From Pseudomonas sp. DY-1 (GTDB lineage Bacteria > Pseudomonadota > Gammaproteobacteria > Pseudomonadales > Pseudomonadaceae), in NCBI RefSeq assembly GCF_003626975.1, contig NZ_CP032616.1, forward strand, positions 806,001 through 870,000: DNA of 64,000 nucleotides, in the 5' to 3' direction. Below the pieces are notes generated by a model, which saw nothing but the letters and a program-made list of their open reading frames with translations, was not told the origin of the DNA and did no database searches. Position 1 is the first letter of the stretch, and each line of letters opens with the position of its first letter. Positions 34,229 through 43,158 of the stretch are shown here, piece after piece. A program made the position numbers and the translations under genes.

Positions 34229-35086
34229 TCAGTGATGAGCGGCGGGCGCAGAACTCGATTCGAAATGGATTTCTTGCGGCAGGCTTGCAAGCAAAGCCTG
34301 AGTTTTCTCCAGCATCCGCCGAGCCCGCTCAACGGCAGGCAGCTCAGCGGAGAGGCTGCGCATCGGCACCTCCAGGCTGAGGGGGATGCCCGGCGGTAGC
34401 GCCCGTAGCAGGCCCACCAAATTCAGGCCGCCGTCGCCCGGCATCAGTCGCTCGGCGCGGGCCTGATACAAGAGGGTGTCGAGGTCAATCGGTCGCCGAG
34501 CCGGTGCGTCACACAGCTGCATCAATCGGAAGTAGTGCGCCGGCAGAGCGGTAAGCGTCTCGAGTCGCTCCCCGGCCCGATCAAAGTGGATCGGGTCCAC
34601 GAGGATGCCGGCATTTGTGCAGCCTGCCGCCTCAATCAGGCGTGACGCAGCTGAGAGGTTGCAGATATCAACCCAGGGGGTGGGCTCCAGGTTAGCGGAG
34701 ATGCCGTATTTACCCGCCAGCTCGCAGAACCCCGCGAAGAGATCGGTCATCTGAGCAAAGTCGGCGACCTGACCCGATACGACAGCGTTACGCGCGCCGA
34801 GTAATGCGCCGGTTTCAAGTGCAGCACGAAAGTCTTCGAGTCGGGTCTCCGGCCGCAGGCGGAACAGTTCGATATCCGATACCTGGATCCCGGTGTCTCG
34901 CAGGCGACGAGCCGTTTCGCGAATCAACGGGGTGTCCCCAATACTGTCGCGTTGCGGCTCATCGGGGGTCGCCGGAATTAGTCGCAGGCCGACGCAGTCA
35001 AAGCCGGCGGTAGAGGCGCACTCCACCATATCGGCAGGCGACAACTCCAGGTGCGAAAGGGGCGCAAGGCCCAGCAAGCGCTTCAT
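34229..35086 (-). CDS. Sugar phosphate isomerase/epimerase-like TIM barrel protein
   Basis: 285 residues from ATG 35086 (MKRLLGLAPLSHLELSPADMVECASTAGFDCVGLRL), with GAGGGGGG seven bases upstream. It is a xylose-isomerase-like TIM barrel: ANLEPTPWVDICNLSAASRLI, NAGILVDPIHFDRAGE, and SLEVPMRSLSAELPAVERA carry the metal-binding acidic and histidine residues at strand ends. Related proteins isomerise or dehydrate keto-polyols. It is 43 bp after the dehydrogenase gene and was probably recruited for an intermediate of the same pathway. Confidence 0.85.
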   Translation of the reverse strand: MKRLLGLAPLSHLELSPADMVECASTAGFDCVGLRLIPATPDEPQRDSIGDTPLIRETARRLRDTGIQVSDIELFRLRPETRLEDFRAALETGALLGARNAVVSGQVADFAQMTDLFAGFCELAGKYGISANLEPTPWVDICNLSAASRLIEAAGCTNAGILVDPIHFDRAGERLETLTALPAHYFRLMQLCDAPARRPIDLDTLLYQARAERLMPGDGGLNLVGLLRALPPGIPLSLEVPMRSLSAELPAVERARRMLEKTQALLASLPQEIHFESSSAPAAHH

Positions 35087-35129
35087 GAGCCCCCCTCGCA
35101 AATCTGCGGCAAGGCATTGCTCACGACGC

Positions 35130-36179
35130 TCATGATGCGCCGCCCACCAGATGTACGACGGAACCCGAGGTGGCAGCTTCGTGCACGGCCAGTGTCGCTT
35201 CGAGGGTGCGCAGGCCGTCTTCTGCGGAGCAGATGGGCTGCTCGAGCCCCTCCATCACTGCACAGAAATGCCGCAATTGCTCGGCGTAGGGGCAGCCGAT
35301 GTGGGGCACGGCGCGCTCGACGGTGATCTGGTCATGCCATCCCGCCTGGTTGTGGTAGCGCCACAACTCCAGGCGAGGCAGAGTCAGTGAGCCTTCCGTG
35401 CCCGAGAAGAAGTGCGAGTTGACATCATCCTGGCGCGGGAAGCGTTCGGCCTCACCTGCCGACAGGTCCCAGTTCCAGGGGGCGGCCGTCGTATCCGAAA
35501 CCGATACTGTGCCCAGGGCTCCGTTGCAGAAGCGCAGCATCACGGCTGCCGTATCTTCTACTTCAAAGCGGCGAATTCGGTTCGAGGTGATTGCTTGCAG
35601 GCTTTCGATTTCACCGAAAAGGAAGCGCAACAGATCGATGTCGTGAATCAGGTTGATGAGCACCGGACCGCCGCCTGCCTGCCGACGCCAGGTGGTTTCG
35701 AAATACTCGTCCGGCTTCAACCAGGTGCACAGTGCTGTGACGCTGACCGGCTTGCCCAGCGCTCCGGCCTCAACAATGGACTTGGCCTGACGCATGATCG
35801 GGTTGTAGCGGCGCTGGTGGCCGACCAATGCGGGTACGCCATTAGCCACTGCGGCCGCACAGATTCGACGGGCATTCTCCAGGGTGTCAGCGATTGGCTT
35901 TTCCACCAACACGGCCACCTTGCGCTCAAGGCAAGCCACGGCGACATCCGCGTGAGTTACATTCGGGGTGGCCACCACCACGCCTCGCGGCTTGGCCGCC
36001 TCCAGCATCGTGACGTAATCCGCGAACCACGGCACCCCGAGCGACTTAGCCAACTCCTGCGCGGCGGGAGAGGGGTCGGCAATGCCTACCAGTTCCACAT
36101 TCTCAAGCGCTTGGGCGCGCTCGATGTGCGTCTTGCCGATCAGCCCTGCGCCGATGACTCCGAGCGGGATCCTATTCAT
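35130..36179 (-). CDS. Gfo/Idh/MocA family oxidoreductase
   Basis: 349 residues from ATG 36179 with AGGAATTAAG upstream; the frame is open to 36233. PLGVIGAGLIGKTHIERAQAL is the N-terminal NAD(P)-binding motif, VEKPIADTLENARRI is the family's catalytic EKP loop, and WRRQAGGGPVLINLIHDIDLLRFLFGE is the substrate-side signature with the catalytic His-Asp. Members include inositol, glucose and quinate/shikimate-type dehydrogenases. First gene of an operon with the TIM-barrel protein. As the region has no PQQ-type quinate dehydrogenase, this protein is the best candidate for the first oxidation; that is inference. Confidence 0.9.
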   Translation of the reverse strand: MNRIPLGVIGAGLIGKTHIERAQALENVELVGIADPSPAAQELAKSLGVPWFADYVTMLEAAKPRGVVVATPNVTHADVAVACLERKVAVLVEKPIADTLENARRICAAAVANGVPALVGHQRRYNPIMRQAKSIVEAGALGKPVSVTALCTWLKPDEYFETTWRRQAGGGPVLINLIHDIDLLRFLFGEIESLQAITSNRIRRFEVEDTAAVMLRFCNGALGTVSVSDTTAAPWNWDLSAGEAERFPRQDDVNSHFFSGTEGSLTLPRLELWRYHNQAGWHDQITVERAVPHIGCPYAEQLRHFCAVMEGLEQPICSAEDGLRTLEATLAVHEAATSGSVVHLVGGAS

Positions 36180-36852
36180 CTTAATTCCTGTTTTTGTGAA
36201 TTGATCAATGCGAATCGCCAGGAAAATTCGCAAGAAAGCCGAAATCGTGCGGATTCGCGTAAGCCAAGTAAAGATTATTTCCCCAAAACAGGAATATCAA
36301 ACTGAAAATCAGAAGAATAAAAATTTCAAGCAACTATAAAAAGTCTTTGTTAACAGAGGCTTATGATTTTTTAATAACCAAAAAGTCATTTTGTGTGTGT
36401 AAATAATCATAAAACGGTATATTAATAATTCCCTATATGGGGAATTCTGGAGTGGTCTGCTGCCCCACGAACGGGAGCGACAAGCCAACACTGATCAGGT
36501 GGGTAGCAGTAGGCCGGCGCGCGATATCTGTTTGCACGCCCCAGCTCGAAGACGCGTCCAGCCTCGTAAGGAAGTTGCGACGAGCAGTCAGTGATGTACC
36601 GAAGAGTTCAGATGGGAGAGGCCAATCAAGTGACCGGGCGAGAGGCAGGCGGGGTGCGGCAGGCGGAGCGTTCAGGCAGTCAAGCGCAGAGTCTGTAATG
36701 TGGACCCATCGCTACCGAGGCCCGGGATGGACCAGCACCAACTATCTGGGCCAGTGGAGCCCTGTTTCGCAATCGACAATCGGAAGAGACACCCCAGCCG
36801 AAGCGATTTATTGTTGCCAACGTCGGTTGATACAGCTGGGGAGGCCAATGTA
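36180..36852. other. AT-rich regulatory region upstream of the dehydrogenase and AraC genes
   Basis: Between the divergent dehydrogenase and AraC genes is about 670 bp without an obvious gene. The first 260 bp are AT-rich, with A- and T-tracts suited to a promoter; operator site 2 is at 36427-36446. The remainder, to 36852, is GC-rich and an open frame there precedes the AraC start without family similarity. Confidence 0.6.
36427..36446 (-). promoter_or_regulatory. Operator palindrome AATTCCC-N6-GGGAATT, site 2
   Basis: AATTCCC-TATATG-GGGAATT is a perfect 7-bp dyad, 248 bp upstream of the dehydrogenase ATG (minus strand) and 407 bp upstream of the AraC gene. It matches site 1. Confidence 0.65.
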
Positions 36853-37665
36853 ATGAGCGCAGGTACCGCCAAGCGAGACTGGATGCTCCATAGTCACTTT
36901 CCGAGCAAGGTGGAACGAATCGAGGCCTATTTCACCGGCCACGGTTACGAGCCGCATCGGCATGACACCTACGCCATCGGTCGAACACTCTCCGGCGTGC
37001 AAAGCTTTCGTTACCGCGGCGCCATGCGGCACAGCCTTCCCGGTGGAGCACTGGTACTCCATCCGGATGAGCTTCACGATGGCATGGCTGGCACTGATGA
37101 AGGCTTCCGCTATCGCATGCTCTACGTCGATCCTGTGTTGATCCAGCAAGCGCTAGGCGGCAGAACCCTGCCTTTCATTGCAGGCGGTCTGTCCAATGAC
37201 GCACGCATCCTTCGGGCAACCGACTCGTTTTTGCAGGCTATGGAATACCCGGTCGAATCGCTGGAAGAAGACGATGCCATCCATGACCTTGCTCAGGCTC
37301 TGGAGGCGGTGGCGAATACCAACCGGGGACGCCGCGCCCTGGACTATCAGGCCGCCGAACGCGCCCGGACTTACATTCTCGACATGAATGGCGCGAGCAT
37401 CACGATTGAAGAATTGGAGCAGGTCAGCGGGCGAGACCGCTGCAGCCTGTCGCGAGACTTTCGCGCACTTTTTGGCACCAGCCCCTATCGCTATGTGACG
37501 ATGCGACGCCTGGATATTTGCCGCGAGCTCCTGCTGGCAGGCTCAAGCCTTGCCGATGCAGCCCTCTCTGCGGGCTTTTTCGATCAGAGTCACATGACAC
37601 GCCACTTCCGTCATGCCTTCGGACTGTCACCAGCACGCTGGCTGTCGCTGATGAAATCCCGCTAG
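36853..37665 (+). CDS. AraC-family transcriptional regulator
   Basis: 270 residues from ATG 36853; the frame opens at 36700 but upstream sequence has no family character, and GGGGAGG stands before the chosen ATG. The N-terminal AraC-type cupin (HGYEPHRHDTYAIGRTLSGVQSFRYRG, LVLHPDELHDGMAG) is followed by two HTH motifs: ITIEELEQVSGRDRCSLSRDFRALFGTSPYRYVTMRRL and SLADAALSAGFFDQSHMTRHFRHAFGLSPARW. It is divergent from the dehydrogenase operon and 73 bp before a cupin gene. Confidence 0.9.
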   Translation: MSAGTAKRDWMLHSHFPSKVERIEAYFTGHGYEPHRHDTYAIGRTLSGVQSFRYRGAMRHSLPGGALVLHPDELHDGMAGTDEGFRYRMLYVDPVLIQQALGGRTLPFIAGGLSNDARILRATDSFLQAMEYPVESLEEDDAIHDLAQALEAVANTNRGRRALDYQAAERARTYILDMNGASITIEELEQVSGRDRCSLSRDFRALFGTSPYRYVTMRRLDICRELLLAGSSLADAALSAGFFDQSHMTRHFRHAFGLSPARWLSLMKSR

Positions 37666-37737
37666 GTTGCAGGATCGTACAAGAGGCTCTGTTCGTGCCT
37701 GGATAGGCTTTTGAAAAGCCAACACGAGGAGCCAACC

Positions 37738-38124
37738 ATGTCCAGCCACCTCCATAACCTCAACCAGCAGCCGATCAACCTCCTTCACAAGCTCTCACAG
37801 GTCACTGAGCTGTGGTCACCCAAGGTGGTCGCTGAAATGAACGACTACCAGTTCAAGGTCGTACGCATTCAGGGTGACTTCGTCTGGCACTCTCATTCAG
37901 ACACGGACGAGGCTTTTTTCGTGCTGGAGGGTGAGCTTCGCATCGAGTTCCGGGATCGGTACGTGACGCTCGGCAGTGGTGATCTGTTCATCGTGCCAAA
38001 GGGCGTCGAGCACAAGCCTTATGCCGAGAAGGAAGTAATGCTGATGCTCATAGAGCCCCGGGGCGTAGTGAATACTGGCGACGAGGTCGGAGATCGCACA
38101 GCAGAGAGCAATGTCTGGATATAG
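37738..38124 (+). CDS. Small cupin-domain protein
   Basis: 128 residues from ATG 37738, with GAGGAG seven bases upstream. A single cupin fold: VVRIQGDFVWHSHSDTDEAFFVLEGELRIEF has the conserved HxH..E metal-binding set and GDLFIVPKGVEHKPYAEKEVMLMLIEP the second motif with His. The fold suggests a small metal-dependent isomerase, epimerase or sensor. It follows the AraC gene on the same strand and is probably its target or partner. Confidence 0.85.
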   Translation: MSSHLHNLNQQPINLLHKLSQVTELWSPKVVAEMNDYQFKVVRIQGDFVWHSHSDTDEAFFVLEGELRIEFRDRYVTLGSGDLFIVPKGVEHKPYAEKEVMLMLIEPRGVVNTGDEVGDRTAESNVWI

Positions 38125-38188
38125 GCCTGATACAGCAACGGTGGACCACGCTTCACCGGTCCATCGTGCGGGGTCCGGCTGGGCCCCG

Positions 38189-38222
38189 CCGGTAGCTGCC
38201 CCTAACAAAGGGCAACTACCGG
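38189..38222 (+). terminator. Hairpin downstream of the cupin gene
   Basis: CCGGTAGCTGCCC and GGGCAACTACCGG form a long stem with one mismatch around an eight-base loop, about 65 bp after the cupin stop. There is no T-run; it may be a weak terminator. Confidence 0.4.
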
Positions 38223-38371
38223 CCCCAGAACACCGCAAGGCCAGAAAACCAATCAGCCCACAATTGCATCTATAAACGGCGCCTTCCGAGCCAGATACTC
38301 ACCAGTCCCCTCGCGATTGCTCGCCTCCAATGCGTTGTCGGTAGCCCGGCTCCTGGGGTCAGGCAAAGTCA

Positions 38372-39034
38372 TCACCCACCCAGCGCAATGATCGCGAATA
38401 TCAGCGCCGTGCCAACGAGCGCCATCACCGCGCCCGTGGCCCACGGGTTGCCGCCGGAATAGCGGGCCAGCAGCCAACCTGAAAGAAAAAGCATCGCCAA
38501 CGACACCAGGTTGGAAGTTCGGATCGCCGGTCCGGTCTGGTCGATCAGCAGAAAAGGTATGACCAAGGGGAATGTCGCCAGCACGACCAGCAGGAAGGTG
38601 CCCAGTGCCCCGGCGAAATCTTGCAGGTCCAAACGCGCGCGAACGGGTTGATCGGCGTTGGCAAGCAGGCGCAAACGCAACGATTCCAGTCCGTCCGGGC
38701 CTGCAGATTCGGTAATGCGCAGTGGCAGGGCGTCGGCAATCAGCTCCCGACCTTCGGCCGGACTTGCATCGCTTTGCAGACGCGCGAGCAAGGTGCGGCT
38801 GCGGGTGCGTTCGGTCCAGGTACGCAGCAGGTAGATGACGGCATCGGCCAGGCCCCAGGCGAGGTTGCAGCCGAAAGCCGCGATCAGCATGGTTCTGGCT
38901 TCTTCACGGCCTGCCGTGGCAACGCTCAGCGATCCGATGAAGGTCATTGCCATCAGCAGTCCGAATATCACTTCGGTGATGCGGTCGACGGGTTCGAGTA
39001 TTCGCTGCCGGGTGCCTCTTTCCTTGTTTTCCAT
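38372..39034 (-). CDS. VIT1/CCC1-like membrane protein
   Basis: 220 residues with about five hydrophobic helices. The opening RILEPVDRITEVIFGLLMAMTFIGSLSVATAGREEARTMLIAAFGCNLAWGLADAVIYLL is the VIT family pattern (E-x-IFG..., G-C-N-x-AWG). Charged middle region then three more helices (LLVVLATFPLVIPFLL, SLAMLFLSGWLLARYSGG, VMALVGTALIFAIIALGG). Related proteins transport iron or manganese, but this short group is not defined functionally. Stands alone. Confidence 0.75.
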   Translation of the reverse strand: MENKERGTRQRILEPVDRITEVIFGLLMAMTFIGSLSVATAGREEARTMLIAAFGCNLAWGLADAVIYLLRTWTERTRSRTLLARLQSDASPAEGRELIADALPLRITESAGPDGLESLRLRLLANADQPVRARLDLQDFAGALGTFLLVVLATFPLVIPFLLIDQTGPAIRTSNLVSLAMLFLSGWLLARYSGGNPWATGAVMALVGTALIFAIIALGG

Positions 39035-39356
39035 CGCATACCCTCGCTCTATCAGCTTCGCTAGAGGAGTGTAGGCAAGGCGTCAGACCAGCGCGGGCTT
39101 CAGGGGGGAGTGGGGGGCGGTTTTCTAGCCGCAGTCGTGGTCCTGTGCACGCGCCTTGAATAGCCTGTGATGCGGACTGGAACTCGGCATAGCGCCAACT
39201 ACGCTTGAGCCTGTCCCCAAGGCGGGGATTGCCCTGACGCCCGACCTGATAGCGGGAGTAGTAGCAAGGGGACAGATTCTCTTTTCCGCACTTTGCATTC
39301 TGCTTTCCAGGCAAATGGAAGGCGGGCATTCAGATTATTTTCATGGGGGCTTCATC
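39035..39356. other. Intergenic region
   Basis: About 320 bp; I see no gene or clear element. The 5' half is G-rich (GGGGGGAGTGGGGGGC). Confidence 0.5.
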
Positions 39357-40028
39357 ATGCGTTCGAACTTGATTGCTGTAACGGTCGCTGCACTTCTGGC
39401 TGCGGGGGGATGCTCGAGCACAATGGTCGAGCCCGCTAATTACTCGGGGTTCCTCCCCAACTACAAGGTGCTGGAAGAGCAGAAGTCCGTCAGTGGGGCG
39501 AAGGTCGCCCGCTGGATAGACCCCGACATCGATCTGTCGCGCTATAGCAGCATTTATCTGGAGCCCAGCCAGTTCTACCCGCGTCCTCAGACCAGTGCGC
39601 AGATACCCCAGGCCACGCTGGATGACATCACCCGCTACTACGATGCGGCGCTCAAGCGAGAGCTCGGATCGGTGGTGAGGATCAGCGACTCGCCCACGGC
39701 CGACAGTATCGTCGTGCGCCCGGCCATTACGGCTGTTTCGACGTCCACCGAGGGGCTCAAACCTTACGAGGTGATTCCCATCGCTCTTGTCGTCGCCGCA
39801 ACCTCCACCGCGATTGGCGCCCGGGACCAGCAAGTGGAAATCGCCACTGAAGCGATGTTCCTCGATGGGGGCAATACCCGGCTCCTGGCGGAGGTCGTGC
39901 GCAAAGGCACTGGCGAAAGTCTGGAGAACAAAGAGGCCGTGCTTTCGGTGAAGAACATCCAGCCGGTGATCGACGGCTGGGCAAACGACATGAGACTCGC
40001 CTATCTCCAGATCCACAAACGCCCCTGA
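39357..40028 (+). CDS. DUF3313-type lipoprotein
   Basis: 223 residues from ATG 39357 (MRSNLIAVTVAALLAAGGCSSTM), a signal peptide with the lipobox AAGGC. The mature protein contains FLPNYKVLEEQKSVSGAKVARWIDP, then YSSIYLEPSQFYPRPQTSAQIPQATLDDITRYYDAALKREL, matching the DUF3313 family. It ends with LENKEAVLSVKNIQPVIDGWANDMR. These lipoproteins are assumed to be outer-membrane anchored and of unknown role. Confidence 0.85.
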   Translation: MRSNLIAVTVAALLAAGGCSSTMVEPANYSGFLPNYKVLEEQKSVSGAKVARWIDPDIDLSRYSSIYLEPSQFYPRPQTSAQIPQATLDDITRYYDAALKRELGSVVRISDSPTADSIVVRPAITAVSTSTEGLKPYEVIPIALVVAATSTAIGARDQQVEIATEAMFLDGGNTRLLAEVVRKGTGESLENKEAVLSVKNIQPVIDGWANDMRLAYLQIHKRP

Positions 40029-40389
40029 TTCAGGCCTGCTGCCGCAGGGTGAGGCCAGGGAGCAACCTCTGTCGCGGCGCAGCTCTTTCTCGCAGGCAAA
40101 AAAAGGCCCGCCATAAGGCGGGCCACAAGACATCCTGCATAAAACTCAGTAGGCGTCGTCCATGCCATCGTCGATGGTGATGCCTTTTGCGCGCATCCGC
40201 TTGATCTGGAGAAAGAGGGGAGAGATCTAATTGTCTACCTGATGTCCCTTATGGCCGGAAGCTGCCGATGGCGAGCGGCAGCTATCGATTGAATCCACAA
40301 ACACTGGGTTTAGGTAGGACATGGGGCGATCGGTCACTGTGCGTGGCGGAAGCCCGGCCAGGGCCGGAATTCACAGGCTGTTTCGAGCC
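40029..40389. repeat. Old duplication of the cytochrome gene's 3' end with its terminator
   Basis: Positions about 40083-40208 repeat 43093-43217 (minus-strand end of the cytochrome c gene plus its terminator). The shared part includes GGCCCGCC-ATAA-GGCGGGCC behind an A-run, and codons for ITIDDGMDDAY and a stop. Differences are scattered (TGATCTGG against TGATCAGG, CATCCGCTT against CATCTGCCT), so it is old. A GCTGCCG-N8-CGGCAGC dyad lies at 40261-40282. Confidence 0.75.
40098..40124 (-). terminator. Terminator in the duplicated segment
   Basis: GGCCCGCC-ATAA-GGCGGGCC with seven T on the minus strand. On the plus strand it could end the DUF3313 transcript, although the A-run is on the wrong side for that. 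Confidence 0.65.
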
Positions 40390-42948
40390 TCATGGGTTGA
40401 GCGCACGCAAGCTTTCTGCGGGCAGCGGGCGTCCCAGGTAATAGCCTTGGAGCTCATCGCATCCCAGGTCGCGCAGTGACTCGAGCTGTTCAGCGGTTTC
40501 CACGCCCTCTGCGGTGACTGTCATCGACAATGCATGGCCGAGCTGGATGATTGCGCTCACGACAGCGAGGTTGCTGCCCTCTTTGAGTCGGGAAACAAAA
40601 CTGCGGTCTATCTTCAGGGTGTCGAACGGGTACCGCCCCAGGTAACTGAGGGAGGAGTATCCCGTTCCGAAATCATCCATGGACAAGCGGACCCCAAGCT
40701 CACTCAGTCCTTTCAAGGTCTCAAGCGCTCCTTGGGCATCATCCAGCATCATGCTTTCGGTGATCTCGAGTTCCAGACGGCTAGCCGGTAGGCCATTGTC
40801 TTCCAATGCAGACCGCACCTGCGCCACCAGTCCGGGTCTGCGGAATTGTTCGGCGGAAAGGTTGACCGAAACGAAGAGGGGGGCACCAAAGCGCTTGCCT
40901 TGCATGCAGGCTTCTCGTAATACCCAGGTGCCCAGCGCCACAATCTGGCCACTGCGCTCTGCCAGCGGAATGAAATCGCCAGGACCGATAAGACCTAGCC
41001 GGGGATGCTGCCAACGCACCAGGGCTTCCATCCCACTCAGCTTCAGGTCACGAGTACGATGACGTGGTTGGAAGTGCAAACGCAATTCATCGTTCGCAAT
41101 GGCGTGGCGTAGTTCCAGCTCCAGCTGCCGTTCGGAAACCATTTGGCGTTCGAGCTCGCGACTGAAGAAGCACCAATAATTGCCAAGCTCCAGTTTTCGT
41201 GCCTGATGAAGCGCGATTTCGCTACAGCGCAGCAGTTCGCGTGCGGTATCCGCATCCTCTGGGGCTACTGCTATTCCGACCTGGATGCCGAGCCTGAACT
41301 CTTCATCGGCGATGAACAGCGGGCGTTCGACATATCCCACGAGCTGCTTGCACAGTTCGTTGACCTTCTCTCGGTTCGAGTAGCCAGCATCGAGCAGCAC
41401 GACGAACTCATCGTTGGTGTAGCGAAATATCTGGACCTCGGCAGCGAAGAATTCTTCCAATCGTTGTGCAAACTGGACCAGTACCTGATCTCCCCCTGTG
41501 CGCCCCAGGTGATCGTTGAGTTGCTTGAAGTGGGCAAGATTGATTGCCATCAAGGTCAACCTCTCGCTCTCTGGCTGCAGCAAACCCAGGCGTTGTCTCA
41601 AGACCTCAAACAGGTGACTGCGATTGGGCAGACTGGTGAGCTCATCGAAGTGCTGAAGGTGCTGCACGCGCAATTGGCTTTCTGTCAGCGCGGTGGTGTC
41701 GCAGGTGGTTCCGCGATATCCCGTTATGCCGGATGGCCCACTGATTACTCGTACCATGAGGTTACACAGACAGTATTTCCCGCCGGCTGACCGGTAACGG
41801 CACTGCAGAGGCGCGTGAGGTGTCGCGATTTCTGTTGGACGGTTGAGCCAGTCGGCGCCCAGCTCCGTACTCGCCTGGAGCAATTCACCAAGGGGACGTC
41901 CGATCCAGGTATCAGGGGTGTGCCCGGTGACCGCCTCGAAGCGACTGGAGAGGAACGTGAAACGCAGCTCTACATCGGTTTCCCAAAGCCAGTCAGAGGT
42001 CGCTTCGGCGATGTCCTGAAACCGTGCCTCGCTGGCTTGCAAGCTGGAGTAGCTTTCATCCAGCCGTCTTGCCGAGGCCAGGCTCTGACGTGTCACCAGC
42101 CAGCCCAGCCCAGCCACGATAAGGCCCGCGACACCCAATAGTGGCAACAGGATCATGAGCAGCTCATCACCAGGCCTCAGCGGGGTCCAGCGCAGGAGTA
42201 GCGGCGTCTCCTGCCCGGATGCGAGCATCAGGCGCGGCTGTTCCTCTGCATCCTGGGCGCTTCTGGGGCTGCGAAGCTGCGGCAGTGCGTGATCTTTCCC
42301 GAGCGAGTCCAGCTTCGTGGGTGTGAGCGTATCGGCGAAGAGCAGGACCGAAGGCGCGCCGGGGACCGCGGGGGTCATCGGGTCGCCCCCTTGAGTGAAT
42401 ACAGCGGCGACAACCAGTGCTGGCTGGCCGGATACCTGAAACGTACCTATGACAGGCGCGGGCTCACCTGCCAGCGACCTTGCTCGCTCGACCAGGGCCG
42501 AGACATCCCCCTGGAGCCAGTGCTGGGCAGAGGTCGGCTCCAATTGCCCGTTGATTACCGCGTAAACCGTCTGATTGCCGGGTGCAATCACGAAGATTCC
42601 TTCATAACCGAAGTCTTCGAAAAGAGAGGACCCCAGGTTACGGCGCGTGTAAGCCCACTCGATGTCGACCCGCGCGTGAAGGTTCTGGTACGCGTCTCCC
42701 CAGAATGCGTAGTCGCTGATAGACCTCAGGAGGTTCTCTTGCCGTGACTTCAGGGCTTTCTCAGCAAAGAACGTACTCTGCACCAGGGCTTGTTCATTCT
42801 GGCTAAGGGCAATTCTGACCAGGAATGTCGCCATCAGAACGAAAGCCAGGGCAAGCAGGGAGGCCGTGCGCACCAGGGTCTTACGGGTAAACCAGGCACT
42901 GGAACCAGCGGCGATTCGGGATGGTTCTTCAACGTTGGGAAAGGCCAT
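40390..42948 (-). CDS. CHASE4-PAS-GGDEF-EAL protein with degenerate GGDEF
   Basis: 852 residues. Two membrane helices (residues 24-48 and 262-288) enclose a CHASE4-type periplasmic sensor. A PAS domain at about 305-425 (DIAEATSDWLWETDVELRFTFLSS) leads to a GGDEF domain, 435-590, where the motif reads YTNDEF (511-515) instead of GGDEF and the metal-binding D of the N-terminal half is replaced (INLAHFK). The EAL domain is intact: GMEALVRWQHP at 641-651, the DDFGTGYSSLSYL loop and TAEGVET. So it is expected to hydrolyse c-di-GMP, with the GGDEF acting only as regulator. AAGGA precedes ATG 42948. Confidence 0.92.
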   Translation of the reverse strand: MAFPNVEEPSRIAAGSSAWFTRKTLVRTASLLALAFVLMATFLVRIALSQNEQALVQSTFFAEKALKSRQENLLRSISDYAFWGDAYQNLHARVDIEWAYTRRNLGSSLFEDFGYEGIFVIAPGNQTVYAVINGQLEPTSAQHWLQGDVSALVERARSLAGEPAPVIGTFQVSGQPALVVAAVFTQGGDPMTPAVPGAPSVLLFADTLTPTKLDSLGKDHALPQLRSPRSAQDAEEQPRLMLASGQETPLLLRWTPLRPGDELLMILLPLLGVAGLIVAGLGWLVTRQSLASARRLDESYSSLQASEARFQDIAEATSDWLWETDVELRFTFLSSRFEAVTGHTPDTWIGRPLGELLQASTELGADWLNRPTEIATPHAPLQCRYRSAGGKYCLCNLMVRVISGPSGITGYRGTTCDTTALTESQLRVQHLQHFDELTSLPNRSHLFEVLRQRLGLLQPESERLTLMAINLAHFKQLNDHLGRTGGDQVLVQFAQRLEEFFAAEVQIFRYTNDEFVVLLDAGYSNREKVNELCKQLVGYVERPLFIADEEFRLGIQVGIAVAPEDADTARELLRCSEIALHQARKLELGNYWCFFSRELERQMVSERQLELELRHAIANDELRLHFQPRHRTRDLKLSGMEALVRWQHPRLGLIGPGDFIPLAERSGQIVALGTWVLREACMQGKRFGAPLFVSVNLSAEQFRRPGLVAQVRSALEDNGLPASRLELEITESMMLDDAQGALETLKGLSELGVRLSMDDFGTGYSSLSYLGRYPFDTLKIDRSFVSRLKEGSNLAVVSAIIQLGHALSMTVTAEGVETAEQLESLRDLGCDELQGYYLGRPLPAESLRALNP

Positions 42949-43110
42949 GCAAATCCTTCTTGACCAATCGACAGGGCCATAGCGGCTTCTGGCACCCAGG
43001 CATCTGAAGCATCAGTACTTCGCTTGCCCACTGCTGGAGCCAGATTGTGGCTGCATCAGTACCACCACTCAAGCTATCAGTTGTGGGCAGCAAGGCTCTT
43101 TCCCGCAGGC

Positions 43111-43137
43111 AAAAAAAGGCCCGCCATAAGGCGGGCC
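43111..43137 (-). terminator. Terminator of the amine dehydrogenase operon
   Basis: GGCCCGCC-ATAA-GGCGGGCC followed by seven T on the minus strand, 22 bp after the cytochrome stop codon. Confidence 0.85.
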
Positions 43138-43158
43138 ACAAGCCGTCCAGCATAAAAC

